From positions 1 to 64,000 of the forward strand of contig NZ_QMEV01000011.1 of assembly GCF_003284935.1 (NCBI RefSeq): 64,000 bases of DNA. Direction: 5' to 3'. The DNA comes from Mycobacterium colombiense (lineage in GTDB: Bacteria; Actinomycetota; Actinomycetes; Mycobacteriales; Mycobacteriaceae). Both the position numbers and the translations under genes were made by a program. This document shows, in pieces, positions 35,564 to 44,509 of this stretch (position 1 is its first letter; each line of letters opens with the position of its first letter). Below the pieces are notes generated by a model. The model saw only the letters and a program-made list of their open reading frames with translations. It was not told where the DNA came from and searched no databases.

Positions 35564-36304
35564 TCACAGCACCAGCGATGGTTCGCCGCAGATCGTGCTG
35601 GCGTCGGCGATGACCTGCAGCGCGCCGGGAACCACCCGGCTGACGTCGTCGGGCGGGGTGAAGACCCGCCGCCGGAACAATTCGGCAAGCATGGTCTGGG
35701 CCATCAGATAGGAGCGGTCGACGCACGCCGTCCGCGCGGCGTCGGGGTCGCGACGGTGTATCGCCGCGGTCTCGTCCTCGTAGAACGGCAGCATCTCGTC
35801 GCGGCCGCCCTGATAGGTCGTCCAGAACAGCCGGGGGATGAGGTTCTGCGAGGCGCGAATCGTGGCGTGCAGGCGCGGTCCGGCGTACTCGTCGTTGACG
35901 GTGCGCCGATATTCGGCCGCGAGGTCGGTGAAGGCGCGTGAATCCTTGGCGGTGCGCAGCGAACGCAGGAGCGAATCCAGCTGTCCGAGGATCCGCGGCG
36001 TCGGATTCGTGGCCGCGCGAGCGGAGGCAATCCCATTGAGCAGTCCGTCGAGCTCATGATGCTCGAGGACGGTGGCTTCATCGAACCGCTCGACGAAGGC
36101 GCCCCGGTGGTAACGGGTCGACACGATGCCGTCGTGTTCGAGTTGGACCAGCGCCTCTTGAATGGGCACCCGGCTGACTCCCAAACCCAGCGCAATTTCG
36201 TTGCGGTCGACGCGGTCCCCACTGCGCAGCTTTCCGGTCAACAACAGGTGGAGGATGTGCGAAACAACCAGGTCCTTTTCTTTGACCCCGTATTTCTTCG
36301 GCAT
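35564..36304 (-). CDS. GntR-family transcriptional regulator, Rv0043c orthologue
   Basis: A 246-residue FadR/FCD-type regulator (Mtb 244). The N-terminal winged helix is [60 protein letters not shown]; the helical C-terminal domain ([26 protein letters not shown] ... [21 protein letters not shown]) would bind an effector. It lies 124 bp downstream of the F420-type oxidoreductase gene and upstream of the ABC transporter genes, all on the minus strand. Confidence 0.88.
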   Translation of the reverse strand: MPKKYGVKEKDLVVSHILHLLLTGKLRSGDRVDRNEIALGLGVSRVPIQEALVQLEHDGIVSTRYHRGAFVERFDEATVLEHHELDGLLNGIASARAATNPTPRILGQLDSLLRSLRTAKDSRAFTDLAAEYRRTVNDEYAGPRLHATIRASQNLIPRLFWTTYQGGRDEMLPFYEDETAAIHRRDPDAARTACVDRSYLMAQTMLAELFRRRVFTPPDDVSRVVPGALQVIADASTICGEPSLVL

Positions 36305-36427
36305 CTTTTTGTTTGAGTCTCTTTCACACCGGGTTCGGCCATCTAGCGGTGAGAGTTTCTCATGAATTGACGCGCGTGTTTCGGTGTTTGGGCGGATGAA
36401 CCTGAGTCGAATGTGGCGCGCGCGGTT

Positions 36428-37240
36428 TTAACGGGTATTGCGCCACTTGCACAGTGCTTCGGCGGAGGTCAGGTCGTAGTCCGGACCATTGACGCCGACG
36501 GTCAGCAGCGTGACGCCCAGAGCGGCCAGGCCTTCGGCGTTGGCGAGCAAGCCGTCGAGGCCCTCGCCGCGGCGCACACCGCTGTTGTCCTCGACACCGG
36601 CCGACCGCTCGATGGTGGACGGGTCACGCCCCACGGCCGCGCAATGTTCTTCCAGCACGGCGGCGGCGGCCGGATAGGTGTCGACGGTGGTGAAGCCGTG
36701 CCAGATGTCACCGTATTCGGCGACCATCCGCAGGGTCTTTCGCGGGCCCTTGCCCCCGATGAGGATCGGGATGTGACGGGTGGGAGCGGGGTTCAGTTTG
36801 GTCAGCCGACTTTGGATCCGGGGCAATGCGGTCGCCAGGTCATCCAGGCGGCTGCCCGCGGTGCCGAATTCGTAGCCGTACTCGTCGTAGTCCTTTTGTT
36901 TCCAACCCGATCCGATGCCGAGGATGAGGCGGCCGTCGGAAATGTGGTCGACGGTGCGGGCCATATCGGCCAGCAACTCCGGATTCCGATAGGAGTTGCA
37001 GGTCACCAGCGCACCGACCTGAATGTGCGACGTCTGCTCGGCCCAGGCGGCGAGCATCGTCCAGCATTCGAAATGCGCGCCGTCGGGGTCGCCGTAGAGC
37101 GGGAAGAAGTGGTCCCAGTTGAAGGCGATGTCGACGCCGATGTCCTCGCAGCGGCGCACCGCGTCGCGGATCTGGGCGTACTGCGGAGCGTGTTGCGGCT
37201 GTAGCTGGACACCGATGCGGATCGGGAACTCGGAGGTCAT
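36428..37240 (-). CDS. LLM-class F420-dependent oxidoreductase, Rv0044c orthologue
   Basis: A TIM-barrel flavin/F420 enzyme of 270 residues (Mtb 264). Family features are IRIGVQLQPQHAPQYAQIRDAVRRCEDIGVDIAFNWDHFFPL at the N terminus, HIQVGALVTCNSYRNPELLADMARTVDHISDGRLILGIGSGW in the core and RHIPILIGGKGPRKTLRMVAEYGD toward the C terminus. The reaction is a hydride transfer between F420 and an unknown substrate. It follows the esterase gene by only 15 bp, so it belongs to the same operon. Confidence 0.88.
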   Translation of the reverse strand: MTSEFPIRIGVQLQPQHAPQYAQIRDAVRRCEDIGVDIAFNWDHFFPLYGDPDGAHFECWTMLAAWAEQTSHIQVGALVTCNSYRNPELLADMARTVDHISDGRLILGIGSGWKQKDYDEYGYEFGTAGSRLDDLATALPRIQSRLTKLNPAPTRHIPILIGGKGPRKTLRMVAEYGDIWHGFTTVDTYPAAAAVLEEHCAAVGRDPSTIERSAGVEDNSGVRRGEGLDGLLANAEGLAALGVTLLTVGVNGPDYDLTSAEALCKWRNTR

Positions 37241-37255
37241 GGCACCACCGTAGGC

Positions 37256-38170
37256 TCAGCGCCCGTCGAGCACCCCGCGCAGGATGTCGATCAGCGCGCG
37301 GGGCTGGTCACTTTGCACGGAGTGTCCCGAATTCTGTACGACGTGCGCCGACCGGAAATGCCTTGCGCGACGGCCCAGCTCGGCCGCGTCCTCGTCGTTG
37401 ACGAATCCCGACGAGCCGCCGCGCACCAGGGTCACGGGCGCGGCCAAGGCGTCGACGTCGTCCCACAGGCCGGCGAAGTCGGGGAAGGTGCGGATGGCGT
37501 CGTAGCGCCACGTCCAGTTGCCGTTCTCCAGCTTGCGCGAGTTGTGGAACACCCCGCGGCGCAGGGCCTTCACCTCGCGGTGCGGCGCGGCGGCGACCGT
37601 GAGGTCGAGCATGGCCTGAAAGCTGGGGAACTCACGTTCCCCGTGCATCAGCGCCACGGTGCCCTGCTGCTCCTTGGTCATCTCGGAATGCCGTTGCAGC
37701 GCCGACGGCGTGACGTCGATCAGCACGAGCTCATCGACCAGCTCGGGCGCCACCGCGCCCACCCGGATCGCGGTCAACCCGCCCAGCGACATGCTGACGA
37801 CCAGGTCCGCGGACGCGGCGTGCTCGCGCAGGATCGGCACCAGGGCGTCGGCATTGCGCTGCGGTGAATAGTCACCGTCCTCGCGCCAGGCGGAATGGCC
37901 GTGGCCGGGAAGGTCGACCGCCAGCGCGGGCTCGCCAAGGCCGACGACGATGGTGTCCCACGTGTGTGCGTTCTGACCGCCACCGTGCAGGAACACGATG
38001 CGCGGCGCGGTGCTGCCCCAGCGCAGCGCGCTGATCTTGGCCTCGCCCGTGCCGGACTCGACCCGCTCGCCGTCGGGCAGTGGGCCCGAGACCCCGGCCT
38101 GCTCGGCATTTTCGGACAGCAGCGCGAATTCGGAAAGCCCGGCCAGTTCGTCTTCGGAGATCTCGGTCAC
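37256..38170 (-). CDS. Alpha/beta hydrolase (esterase), Rv0045c orthologue
   Basis: A 304-residue hydrolase. The nucleophile Ser is in VSMSLGGLTAIR, the oxyanion motif is HGGGQNAHTWD, and the catalytic His is in QNSGHSVQSDQ; DVDALAAPVTLVRGG precedes the acid. The GTG at 38170 gives a length close to Mtb Rv0045c (298). An ATG at 38197 would abut the DUF1214 stop as TAGATG and add nine residues, but has no ribosome site. The Mtb enzyme hydrolyses short acyl esters in vitro. It is the fifth gene of a six-gene minus-strand run. Confidence 0.87.
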   Translation of the reverse strand: MTEISEDELAGLSEFALLSENAEQAGVSGPLPDGERVESGTGEAKISALRWGSTAPRIVFLHGGGQNAHTWDTIVVGLGEPALAVDLPGHGHSAWREDGDYSPQRNADALVPILREHAASADLVVSMSLGGLTAIRVGAVAPELVDELVLIDVTPSALQRHSEMTKEQQGTVALMHGEREFPSFQAMLDLTVAAAPHREVKALRRGVFHNSRKLENGNWTWRYDAIRTFPDFAGLWDDVDALAAPVTLVRGGSSGFVNDEDAAELGRRARHFRSAHVVQNSGHSVQSDQPRALIDILRGVLDGR

Positions 38171-38197
38171 GATCTTTGACCCTAGACCCGCCACCAT

Positions 38198-39406
38198 CTA
38201 CAGGACATGACGGCGGCGAATGCCGTGAAAGCGTTCCCACATCGCGGCGGCGCGCTCCGACGCGCTCACCATGGCGGTGTCTGCGGGCAGCGCGTCGAGA
38301 AGGTCGTCGTGCGCGACCACCCGGGTGCCCAGCACGGCGGGTTCGCCCTCGAGCATGTGGCGATAGGTCAGGTTGCCGCGTTCGAAGCCCTGGGTGTCCA
38401 GCCAGTTGTGCACGCCGGGATCACGGTGAGCCATGACCAGACGGATCCGGCCGTCGCGGTCGACCGTGGTGCGGCTCGGCGTGTAGCTCACCGGGCGGTA
38501 CAGATAGTCCATGCTGTTGAAGAAGACGCCCATGTTGGTGAACATCCATAGCCCGTCGTGGGCGTCGAATTCGACGATCAGCGCCTCGTCGCTCGCCAGC
38601 TCCCAATACATGTTGGCGGCGGCACGCCCGCGCTTGCCGTCGGCGTCGCTCGCTCCGACGCGCGGGAACGTGTTCGGGTGCTCGGCGTCGACGCCGCGGT
38701 AGTTGAAGGGGTATTCGGGCCAGTCGGACATCAGGCCGGTCACGAAATCACCGGCCCAGCCCATCGCCTCGACCATGTCGGCGGGGGTGGGCAAGGGCTT
38801 GGGGGAGTCCATGTCGATGCGTTCGATGCGCAGCTGCGCCGGAGATTCATCCCAGCGGTCAAAACCCTGCCGGATGAACAGCTTTCGCGACTCGAGCGTG
38901 GTGGGCAACCAGTTCGGCGCGCGCTGGGGGCCCCCGATGTAGAGCTCGAATTGACCGTCGTTGCCGATGTCGAGCTGATGGCCGAGCAGATTGGTCTGCG
39001 GGGTGTCGCCGAACGGTTCGTGCAACACGCCCGGCCCGGCTGCGCGCCGGCCTTGGACGGTGACGTTGAAAAAGCGCGAGGTGCCGCGGGTGCCGGTGAG
39101 CCGGTAGGTCGAGTGCCCGTCGATCCAGGCTTGTTGATAGGTGAAGTCGGCGCAGTCCCCGCCGAGTTTGCGGGTGGGACCGCAAAAGGCGTGTAGCACC
39201 GGGTATCTGGTGTTGCGGGTTTCGAGGGCCAGATCGAAGGCCTGGCCGAGGTTCTGGGTGAGGAAGCGGTAGGCGTCGACGCGCTGCAGCGCGGCCGCGG
39301 GGTTGGCGTCTTTGAAGACGCGTTCACCCGCGCGCTGCAGCCGGGCGCAGAAGTCGGTCCATGCCGATTGCAGCGCCGCGTCGTCGGATCCGTCGCCGAA
39401 ACCCAT
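38198..39406 (-). CDS. DUF1214 domain protein
   Basis: A 402-residue soluble protein from the ATG at 39406; the much longer open frame upstream covers the next genes and is spurious. The C-terminal half carries the DUF1214-like beta-sandwich (YWELASDEALIVEFDAH, GVFFNSMDYLYRPVSYTPSRTTVDRDGRIRLVMAHRDPGVHNWLDTQGFERGNLTYRHML). The N-terminal half (CGDCADFTYQQAWIDGHSTYRLTGTRGTSRFFNVTVQG, with GGDCADF) is specific to this actinobacterial type. No reaction is known. Its start lies two bases after the TIM-barrel gene stop, and its stop touches the esterase gene. Confidence 0.8.
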   Translation of the reverse strand: MGFGDGSDDAALQSAWTDFCARLQRAGERVFKDANPAAALQRVDAYRFLTQNLGQAFDLALETRNTRYPVLHAFCGPTRKLGGDCADFTYQQAWIDGHSTYRLTGTRGTSRFFNVTVQGRRAAGPGVLHEPFGDTPQTNLLGHQLDIGNDGQFELYIGGPQRAPNWLPTTLESRKLFIRQGFDRWDESPAQLRIERIDMDSPKPLPTPADMVEAMGWAGDFVTGLMSDWPEYPFNYRGVDAEHPNTFPRVGASDADGKRGRAAANMYWELASDEALIVEFDAHDGLWMFTNMGVFFNSMDYLYRPVSYTPSRTTVDRDGRIRLVMAHRDPGVHNWLDTQGFERGNLTYRHMLEGEPAVLGTRVVAHDDLLDALPADTAMVSASERAAAMWERFHGIRRRHVL

Positions 39407-39408
39407 TG

Positions 39409-40212
39409 TCAGGCACCCAATCTGTGCAGCATCGTGCCCACGACGTCGCACGCGCGCCGCGCGGCGCGCAAGCGGCCCTCGGCTTCGATGCGGGGACCAA
39501 TCAGTTCGAGGTCGAATCCATGCGCGTAGCCGCCGGCCAGCGCCTGGGCGACGAACGCTTCGAGCGGAATAGCGCCGTCGCCGGGCACCGCGCGACCCGG
39601 GAGCGCGCGGTCGCCCAGCACATAGTCGCTGAGCTGAATGAGCTCGGTTCGTGGCAATGCCCGCCGCACCATCGCTTCGAAATCGCCCTCCGCCCAGCAG
39701 TGGAACAGCTCGATGCAGACGCCGAGCCCGCTCATCTCGGCCAGTGCGATGGTATCGCGCAGGGTGTGGGCGAGATGGATGTCGGCGTAGAGGCTGGACG
39801 CGTTCTCGATCGCCAGCGCCACACCCGCCCGCTGCGCGTGCTCCACGCAGGGCGCGATCATGGCGCAGAAGCGATCGGCCGCCTGCGGCCACGTCAGCGC
39901 GCCCCGACCGCCCGTGAGCAGGTAGACCACGCGCGCGCCCACCGTCGCCGCGGCGTCGATGACCGACAGCAGCGCGTCCCGCGCCGCCTGCGGGTCGGCG
40001 TCGAGCCGGCCGCCGCCGAAGGTGTGGCATACGGCCTCGACGGTGTAGTCGTTGCGCTGCAGGAGTTTTGGGAAGGCCGGATCGAGCACCTGGCTGTCTA
40101 GGATGCTCAGTCGCGAGACCCCCAGCGCCGTCCAGTGGTTCTCGAGCGCGGTCAGCGGCTCGCCGTAGAAGGTGACGTTGTGCACCGACAGCCGTTTGTG
40201 CGCAGCCGCCAC
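39409..40212 (-). CDS. TIM-barrel sugar phosphate isomerase/epimerase-like protein
   Basis: A protein of 267 residues from the GTG at 40212, which lies one base after the sulfotransferase stop; an ATG at 40281 would overlap that gene by 68 bp. The sequence is that of the xylose isomerase-like/AP-endonuclease family 2 fold: VEAVCHTFGGGRLDADPQAARDALLSVIDAAATVGARVVYLLTGG, GVALAIENASSLYADI (metal Glu), GLGVCIELFHCWAEGD and ELIQLSDYVLGDR. Enzymes of this type isomerise or epimerise hydroxyketones or act in polyol and ring-cleavage pathways. The substrate is unknown. Confidence 0.82.
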   Translation of the reverse strand: MAAAHKRLSVHNVTFYGEPLTALENHWTALGVSRLSILDSQVLDPAFPKLLQRNDYTVEAVCHTFGGGRLDADPQAARDALLSVIDAAATVGARVVYLLTGGRGALTWPQAADRFCAMIAPCVEHAQRAGVALAIENASSLYADIHLAHTLRDTIALAEMSGLGVCIELFHCWAEGDFEAMVRRALPRTELIQLSDYVLGDRALPGRAVPGDGAIPLEAFVAQALAGGYAHGFDLELIGPRIEAEGRLRAARRACDVVGTMLHRLGA

Positions 40213-40213
40213 G

Positions 40214-41398
40214 TCAGCCTCGGTTCTCGATCTCGACGCCGAATCGCTCACGGAAGGGCCGGAATTCGGCGTGCAGCGCATCGAGGTCTTCGCCGATGTC
40301 GGTCAGCAACTGCGTGGAGTAGCGGAATTTGCCGTAGCGGTCGCCGCGGTTGTTGGCAAGGTAGTCGCGCATGGCGGATTCGGCTTCGGGCGTGACTTCG
40401 CGGCCGGCGAAGGCGTAATACCGCCGGACCGTCGCCACCTGATCGGCGATGAAATCGGTGTAGCGGACGTGCAGAATGCGTGGGTCATCGACCAGGGGGT
40501 TGCGCATGGTGTTGGCGACGCTGGCGCGGGTGAGCTCCAGATGCATCTTCGCCAAGGCGTGCAGGTCGACGGGACCGACCATGCCCTCGGCGATGTCGGC
40601 CATCATCATGGTGCGCGACGCGGCGACCTGAACCGGGTCGCGGTGCAACCAGACGAGGGTGGCGTCGGGATAGGTGTCGAACGTCTCCTGGAGGCGGAAT
40701 CCGTGGAAACCCTTGAGCACCCAGTACTTTCGTGGGCGGCCGTATTGCATCTGTTGCAGCATGGCCTTGTGTAATCGGTATTGTGCGGCCGGGTCGGTGG
40801 CCAGACCGCCGACCAGCGACTGCATCGGCACGCGCCACCAGGCGGTGGGGGTCATCACCCGAAAGTCGAACGCCCAGGTGCGTTCGTCTTCGGGCAGGCC
40901 GTCGCCCAGCATGTCGTTGTAGGGGTGGCTGTGCAGCCATTTCGGCATCTTGGCGTTGATCTCCCGCCAGTCGGCGTCGGCGCGCGCGCGGCGGTCGTCA
41001 TCGGGCGCGGCTAGACCCGGCGGCGGGGACGGGTACATCACCTCCCAGAACCGCAGCGCCCGGGCGTGCGGGTCCACCGACATCAGGGCATGCATAAGCG
41101 TTGTCCCCGAACGGGGTTCGCCGGTGACGAACATCGGCGACTCGATCACTTCGGCGCCGATCGGGTAGCGGTTGCGGTCCTCGATCAGTTCCAACCGTGA
41201 CGTCAGCAGCCAGCGACACACCTGCGCGGCTTCGAAACGTCCGTCGGCGTCCAAGCCGAGACTGTTCAGGTGGTCGACGGCGACGGCGAAACGCTCCGGC
41301 AAGGTGGGATCGCCGTAGTCGCGCAGCCCGGTATCCGCCTCGGCGGCGGCGAGCATCTCCGCGGCGTCCAAACGTGGTGTCACGCCGGACCTCCGCAT
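40214..41398 (-). CDS. PAPS-dependent sulfotransferase
   Basis: A 394-residue sulfotransferase of the large actinobacterial Stf type. The 5'-phosphosulfate loop is FVTGEPRSGTTLMHALMS and the 3'-phosphate-binding segment is TLVWLHRDPVQVAASRTMMMADI; KGFHGFRLQETFDTYPDA precedes it. Between them are helices with PKWLHSHPYNDMLGDGLPEDERTWAF. Mycobacterial members sulfate lipids such as trehalose and menaquinone, but this type also occurs in steroid-degradation-like clusters. The start overlaps the LLM oxidoreductase gene by 19 bp. The substrate is unknown. Confidence 0.88.
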   Translation of the reverse strand: MRRSGVTPRLDAAEMLAAAEADTGLRDYGDPTLPERFAVAVDHLNSLGLDADGRFEAAQVCRWLLTSRLELIEDRNRYPIGAEVIESPMFVTGEPRSGTTLMHALMSVDPHARALRFWEVMYPSPPPGLAAPDDDRRARADADWREINAKMPKWLHSHPYNDMLGDGLPEDERTWAFDFRVMTPTAWWRVPMQSLVGGLATDPAAQYRLHKAMLQQMQYGRPRKYWVLKGFHGFRLQETFDTYPDATLVWLHRDPVQVAASRTMMMADIAEGMVGPVDLHALAKMHLELTRASVANTMRNPLVDDPRILHVRYTDFIADQVATVRRYYAFAGREVTPEAESAMRDYLANNRGDRYGKFRYSTQLLTDIGEDLDALHAEFRPFRERFGVEIENRG

Positions 41399-42507
41399 AG
41401 CCGCACCAGTTCATCCTCGGCCGCCAGGACGTTCGCGGTCGAAGCCTGCGCGTATCTCAATCCGGCCATGGCGCCGTAGTCGAGTATTTTCGGTACGCGC
41501 AGGCCGGCGTCCACATAGGTCTTGACGATCTTGGCGACCTGTTTGGGTGTGCCATGGGGTACGACGGCCAGCACCATCTCGGGCCGCACGTTGTCCAGGA
41601 ATTCCACGATCCGCTCTCGGGTCAGTACGGCGGGGTCGATATCCTGGAATCCCCGCCAGCTGTCGCCCATGGGGTGTTCAAAGCCGAAGTCGTGCAACGT
41701 TTTTGCGGACACCTGCAGTAGAAAGGCCTTGACGAGCGGTGCCTGCAGGATCTCGGCGAGGGCGTCGTCGTCCGCACCGATCAGGCAAACCTGGATGAAG
41801 CAGGGGGTGATCGCCAGCGGATCGCGGTCGGCGCGCTCGGCGGATTTTCGCACCGCGGCCAGCATCTGGGCGTAGTGCTCGGGGGTCCACGCACCCGCCG
41901 GCCACCACCCGTCGGCATACCGGCCCGCGATGTCGAGCATCCGCGGGCCGCTGGCGCCGATCCAGATCGGAGGTATGCGGCCCGCATAGGGTTCGGTGTC
42001 CAATCGGGCATGGTGCAGCGTGTAGAACTGGCCCGCGAAGTCGACCGGGCCGTCGCTGCTCCACAGCAGCCGGATCACCGCTAGCGCTTCCTCGAATCGG
42101 CTGACCGAACGCGAAAAGTCGAAGCCGTAGGGCAGCGTGTTCTCACTCTCGCCGCTGCCCAGTCCGAGGATGAAGCGGCCCTTGGCGAGGTGATCGATGG
42201 TCAGCGCCGTCTGCGCGAGCATGGCGGGATGACGGCGCACCGTGTCGACGACGGCGCTGACCAACGGGACCCGTTCGGTCAGCACGGCGGCCGCGGCCGC
42301 CACCGCGAGCCCGTCGAGGTGGCGGTGCGGCGAGGGGGAAGCCGTCGCCAGTTCGGTGAACTCGGGCGTCCAGATCGAGTCGGGCCAGAAGCTGACCATG
42401 TGATCGGGCAGCCAGATCGAGTGGTACCGGCCGCTGTCGAGGTCCGCGAGGCGGGACAGTTCGAGGGGAAGCGTGGTGCGGAGGAACGCCGCGGGTTGAA
42501 CGGTCAT
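41380..42507 (-). CDS. LLM-class F420-dependent oxidoreductase
   Basis: A 375-residue enzyme resembling phthiodiolone ketoreductase-like and F420-dependent dehydrogenases. Motifs include YHSIWLPDHMVSFWPDSIWTPEFTELA, RHPAMLAQTALTIDHLAKGRFILGLGSGESENTLPYGFDFSRSVSRFEEALAVIRLLW and IPPIWIGASGPRMLDIAGRYADGWWP. It is the first gene of the minus-strand operon that continues with sulfotransferase, TIM barrel, DUF1214, esterase and a second LLM enzyme. A 142-bp upstream region holds the long inverted repeat after ino1. Confidence 0.88.
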   Translation of the reverse strand: MTVQPAAFLRTTLPLELSRLADLDSGRYHSIWLPDHMVSFWPDSIWTPEFTELATASPSPHRHLDGLAVAAAAAVLTERVPLVSAVVDTVRRHPAMLAQTALTIDHLAKGRFILGLGSGESENTLPYGFDFSRSVSRFEEALAVIRLLWSSDGPVDFAGQFYTLHHARLDTEPYAGRIPPIWIGASGPRMLDIAGRYADGWWPAGAWTPEHYAQMLAAVRKSAERADRDPLAITPCFIQVCLIGADDDALAEILQAPLVKAFLLQVSAKTLHDFGFEHPMGDSWRGFQDIDPAVLTRERIVEFLDNVRPEMVLAVVPHGTPKQVAKIVKTYVDAGLRVPKILDYGAMAGLRYAQASTANVLAAEDELVRLCGGPA

Positions 42508-42565
42508 CGAGACATGATGCTAAGCAGCTGCACAGCATCGTGTCGATGGTTTGGCCCCTAACGGC

Positions 42566-42625
42566 CGCGAGCGTAACGCGGTGGCGGATTCTCGAGGTGA
42601 AAATCGCCGTGGCGTTACGCTCGCG
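42566..42625. terminator. Long inverted repeat between ino1 and the LLM gene
   Basis: CGCGAGCGTAACGC (42566-42579) and GCGTTACGCTCGCG (42612-42625) are perfect 14-bp complements; the interior (GGCGGATT ... AATCGCC) can also pair partly. It lies 25 bp past the ino1 stop (minus strand), so it may end ino1 transcription. The arms also look like a short dispersed intergenic repeat, which I could not check. Confidence 0.6.
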
Positions 42626-42649
42626 ACACGGGTGGTGCGCCGAAGGGCC

Positions 42650-43756
42650 TTAGCCCGAAATGATGAATTCTTCGAGCTGAGCGCGCGCGATGTCGTCGGG
42701 CAGCTGCTTGGGCGGGCTCTTCATCAGGTACGCCGACGCCGGGATCACCGGGCCGCCGATGCCGCGGTCCTTGGCGATCTTGGCCGCGCGCACCGCGTCG
42801 ATGATGACGCCCGCGGAGTTCGGCGAGTCCCAGACCTCGAGCTTGTACTCCAGGTTCAGCGGCACATCACCGAAGGCGCGGCCCTCGAGCCGCACGTAGG
42901 CCCACTTGCGGTCGTCGAGCCAGCCGACGTGATCGGACGGGCCGATGTGCACGTCTTTGGTCTTGAACTCGCGCTGCAGGTTGGAGGTCACGGCCTGCGT
43001 CTTGGAGATCTTCTTGGACTCCAGCCGCTCACGCTCGAGCATGTTGAGGAAGTCCATGTTGCCGCCGACGTTGAGCTGCATGGTGCGGTCGAGCTGCACG
43101 CCGCGGTCCTCGAACAGCTTGGCCATCACGCGGTGGGTGATGGTGGCGCCGACCTGGCTCTTGATGTCGTCGCCGACGATCGGGACACCGGCGTCGGCGA
43201 ACTTCTTGGCCCACACCGGGTCGGAGGCGATGAACACGGGCAGCGCGTTGACGAAAGCCACGCCCGCGTCGATGGCGCACTGGGCGTAGAACTTGTCGGC
43301 CTCTTCGGAGCCCACCGGCAGGTAGGACACCAACACGTCCACGTTGGCCTCGCGCAGCGCCTGCACCACATCGACGGGCTCGACGTCGGACACCTCGATG
43401 GTGTCGGCGTAGTACTTGCCGATGCCGTCGAGCGTCGGACCGCGCTGCACCGTCACGTTGGTGGGCGGCACGTCGGCGATCTTGATGGTGTTGTTCTCCG
43501 ACGCGAAGATCGCCTCGGACAGGTCGAAGCCGACCTTCTTGGCGTCCACGTCGAACGCGGCGACGAACTTCACGTCGCGGACGTGGTACTGGCCGAACTT
43601 CACGTGCATCAAGCCGGGCACGGTGCTGTTCGCGTCGGCGTCGTAGTAGTACTGCACGCCCTGAACCAGCGAAGACGCGCAGTTACCGACGCCGACAATG
43701 GCGACTCGTACCTCCGACTGCGCCTCTGCCGCCTTCGGCGGTTGGTTCTCACTCAT
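42650..43756 (-). CDS. ino1: Myo-inositol-1-phosphate synthase
   Basis: A 368-residue NAD-dependent synthase (Mtb 367) that converts glucose-6-phosphate to inositol-1-phosphate, the entry to phosphatidylinositol, lipoarabinomannan and mycothiol. Visible are the nucleotide-binding [39 protein letters not shown] and [28 protein letters not shown], with the catalytic lysines in the last block. An AGGAGA ribosome site precedes the ATG. It follows the PadR gene on the same strand. A small CTAACCT direct repeat lies just upstream. Confidence 0.96.
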   Translation of the reverse strand: MSENQPPKAAEAQSEVRVAIVGVGNCASSLVQGVQYYYDADANSTVPGLMHVKFGQYHVRDVKFVAAFDVDAKKVGFDLSEAIFASENNTIKIADVPPTNVTVQRGPTLDGIGKYYADTIEVSDVEPVDVVQALREANVDVLVSYLPVGSEEADKFYAQCAIDAGVAFVNALPVFIASDPVWAKKFADAGVPIVGDDIKSQVGATITHRVMAKLFEDRGVQLDRTMQLNVGGNMDFLNMLERERLESKKISKTQAVTSNLQREFKTKDVHIGPSDHVGWLDDRKWAYVRLEGRAFGDVPLNLEYKLEVWDSPNSAGVIIDAVRAAKIAKDRGIGGPVIPASAYLMKSPPKQLPDDIARAQLEEFIISG

Positions 43757-43812
43757 ATGGGCGTTCTCCTAACCTCTAACCTCTGACTGGGATGCTGGGT
43801 TCGTGCAGGGGT

Positions 43813-44355
43813 TTACGTTTGCTCGGAGAGGCCGGGCATAGCCCGCTCCGCAGCAATGAGCTCGTTGAGCCACTTGACTTCGCGCTCACTGGACTCGAGC
43901 CCCAATTGATGAAGCTGACGGGTGTAGCGGTCGAACGAGCTACTGGCCCGCGCAACGGCTTCACGCAGACCTTCCCGCCGTTCCTCGACCTGACGGCGGC
44001 GGCCCTCCAGAATGCGCATGCGCGCCTCTGCCGGAGTCCGGTTGAAGAAGGCCAGGTGTACCCCGAAGCCGTCGTCGGTGTAGTTGTGGGGACCGGTGTC
44101 GGCCACCAGCTCACCGAAGCGCCGGCGGCCTTCGTCGGTCAGCTGGTAGACCCGCCGGGCCCGCCGGACCGGCGTCCCGGCCGGCGCTGCGTCCTCGGCG
44201 ATCAACCCGTCTGCCTGCATGCGACGCAGGGCCGGGTAGAGCGAACCGTACGAAAACGCCCGGAACGCACCGAGTAAACCGGTCAGCCGTTTGCGCAACT
44301 CGTAGCCGTGCATCGGCGATTCGATCAGCAGACCCAGGATGGCGAGCTCTAGCAA
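43813..44355 (-). CDS. PadR-family transcriptional regulator, Rv0047c orthologue
   Basis: I start it at the TTG at 44355 because a near-ideal ribosome site GGGAGGTGAT lies just upstream on that strand, giving 180 residues, the Mtb Rv0047c length. A longer frame reaches 44472. The N-terminal winged helix is LLELAILGLLIESPMHGYELRKRL ... GSLYPALRRMQADGLI ... RRVYQLTDEGRRRFGEL. A C-terminal coiled-coil part (MRILEGRRRQVEERREGLREAVARASSSFDRYTRQLHQLGLESSEREVKWLNELIAAE) mediates dimerisation. It precedes ino1 by 56 bp and may be co-transcribed with it. Confidence 0.9.
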   Translation of the reverse strand: MLELAILGLLIESPMHGYELRKRLTGLLGAFRAFSYGSLYPALRRMQADGLIAEDAAPAGTPVRRARRVYQLTDEGRRRFGELVADTGPHNYTDDGFGVHLAFFNRTPAEARMRILEGRRRQVEERREGLREAVARASSSFDRYTRQLHQLGLESSEREVKWLNELIAAERAMPGLSEQT

Positions 44356-44416
44356 CCGAATCACCTCCCTGAAAGTTTTGCGTCTGGTTACGACGGTTCG
44401 ACGCCTCGCGCAATCG

Positions 44417-44429
44417 TATCGTCTCGATA
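44417..44429. promoter_or_regulatory. Short inverted repeat upstream of the PadR gene
   Basis: TATCG-TCT-CGATA is a perfect 5-bp palindrome with a 3-base centre about 60 bp upstream of the TTG start, in an AT-rich stretch (TCTCGATATATTAG). It could be a regulator site or part of the promoter. No second copy is seen. Confidence 0.3.
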
Positions 44430-44509
44430 TATTAGCCACAACACCACCGGCTGTTGGTTTGTCGTTCGTCACAAAGCAGGGGTGATGAAATGCGCCGGGG
44501 GACCCGTCT

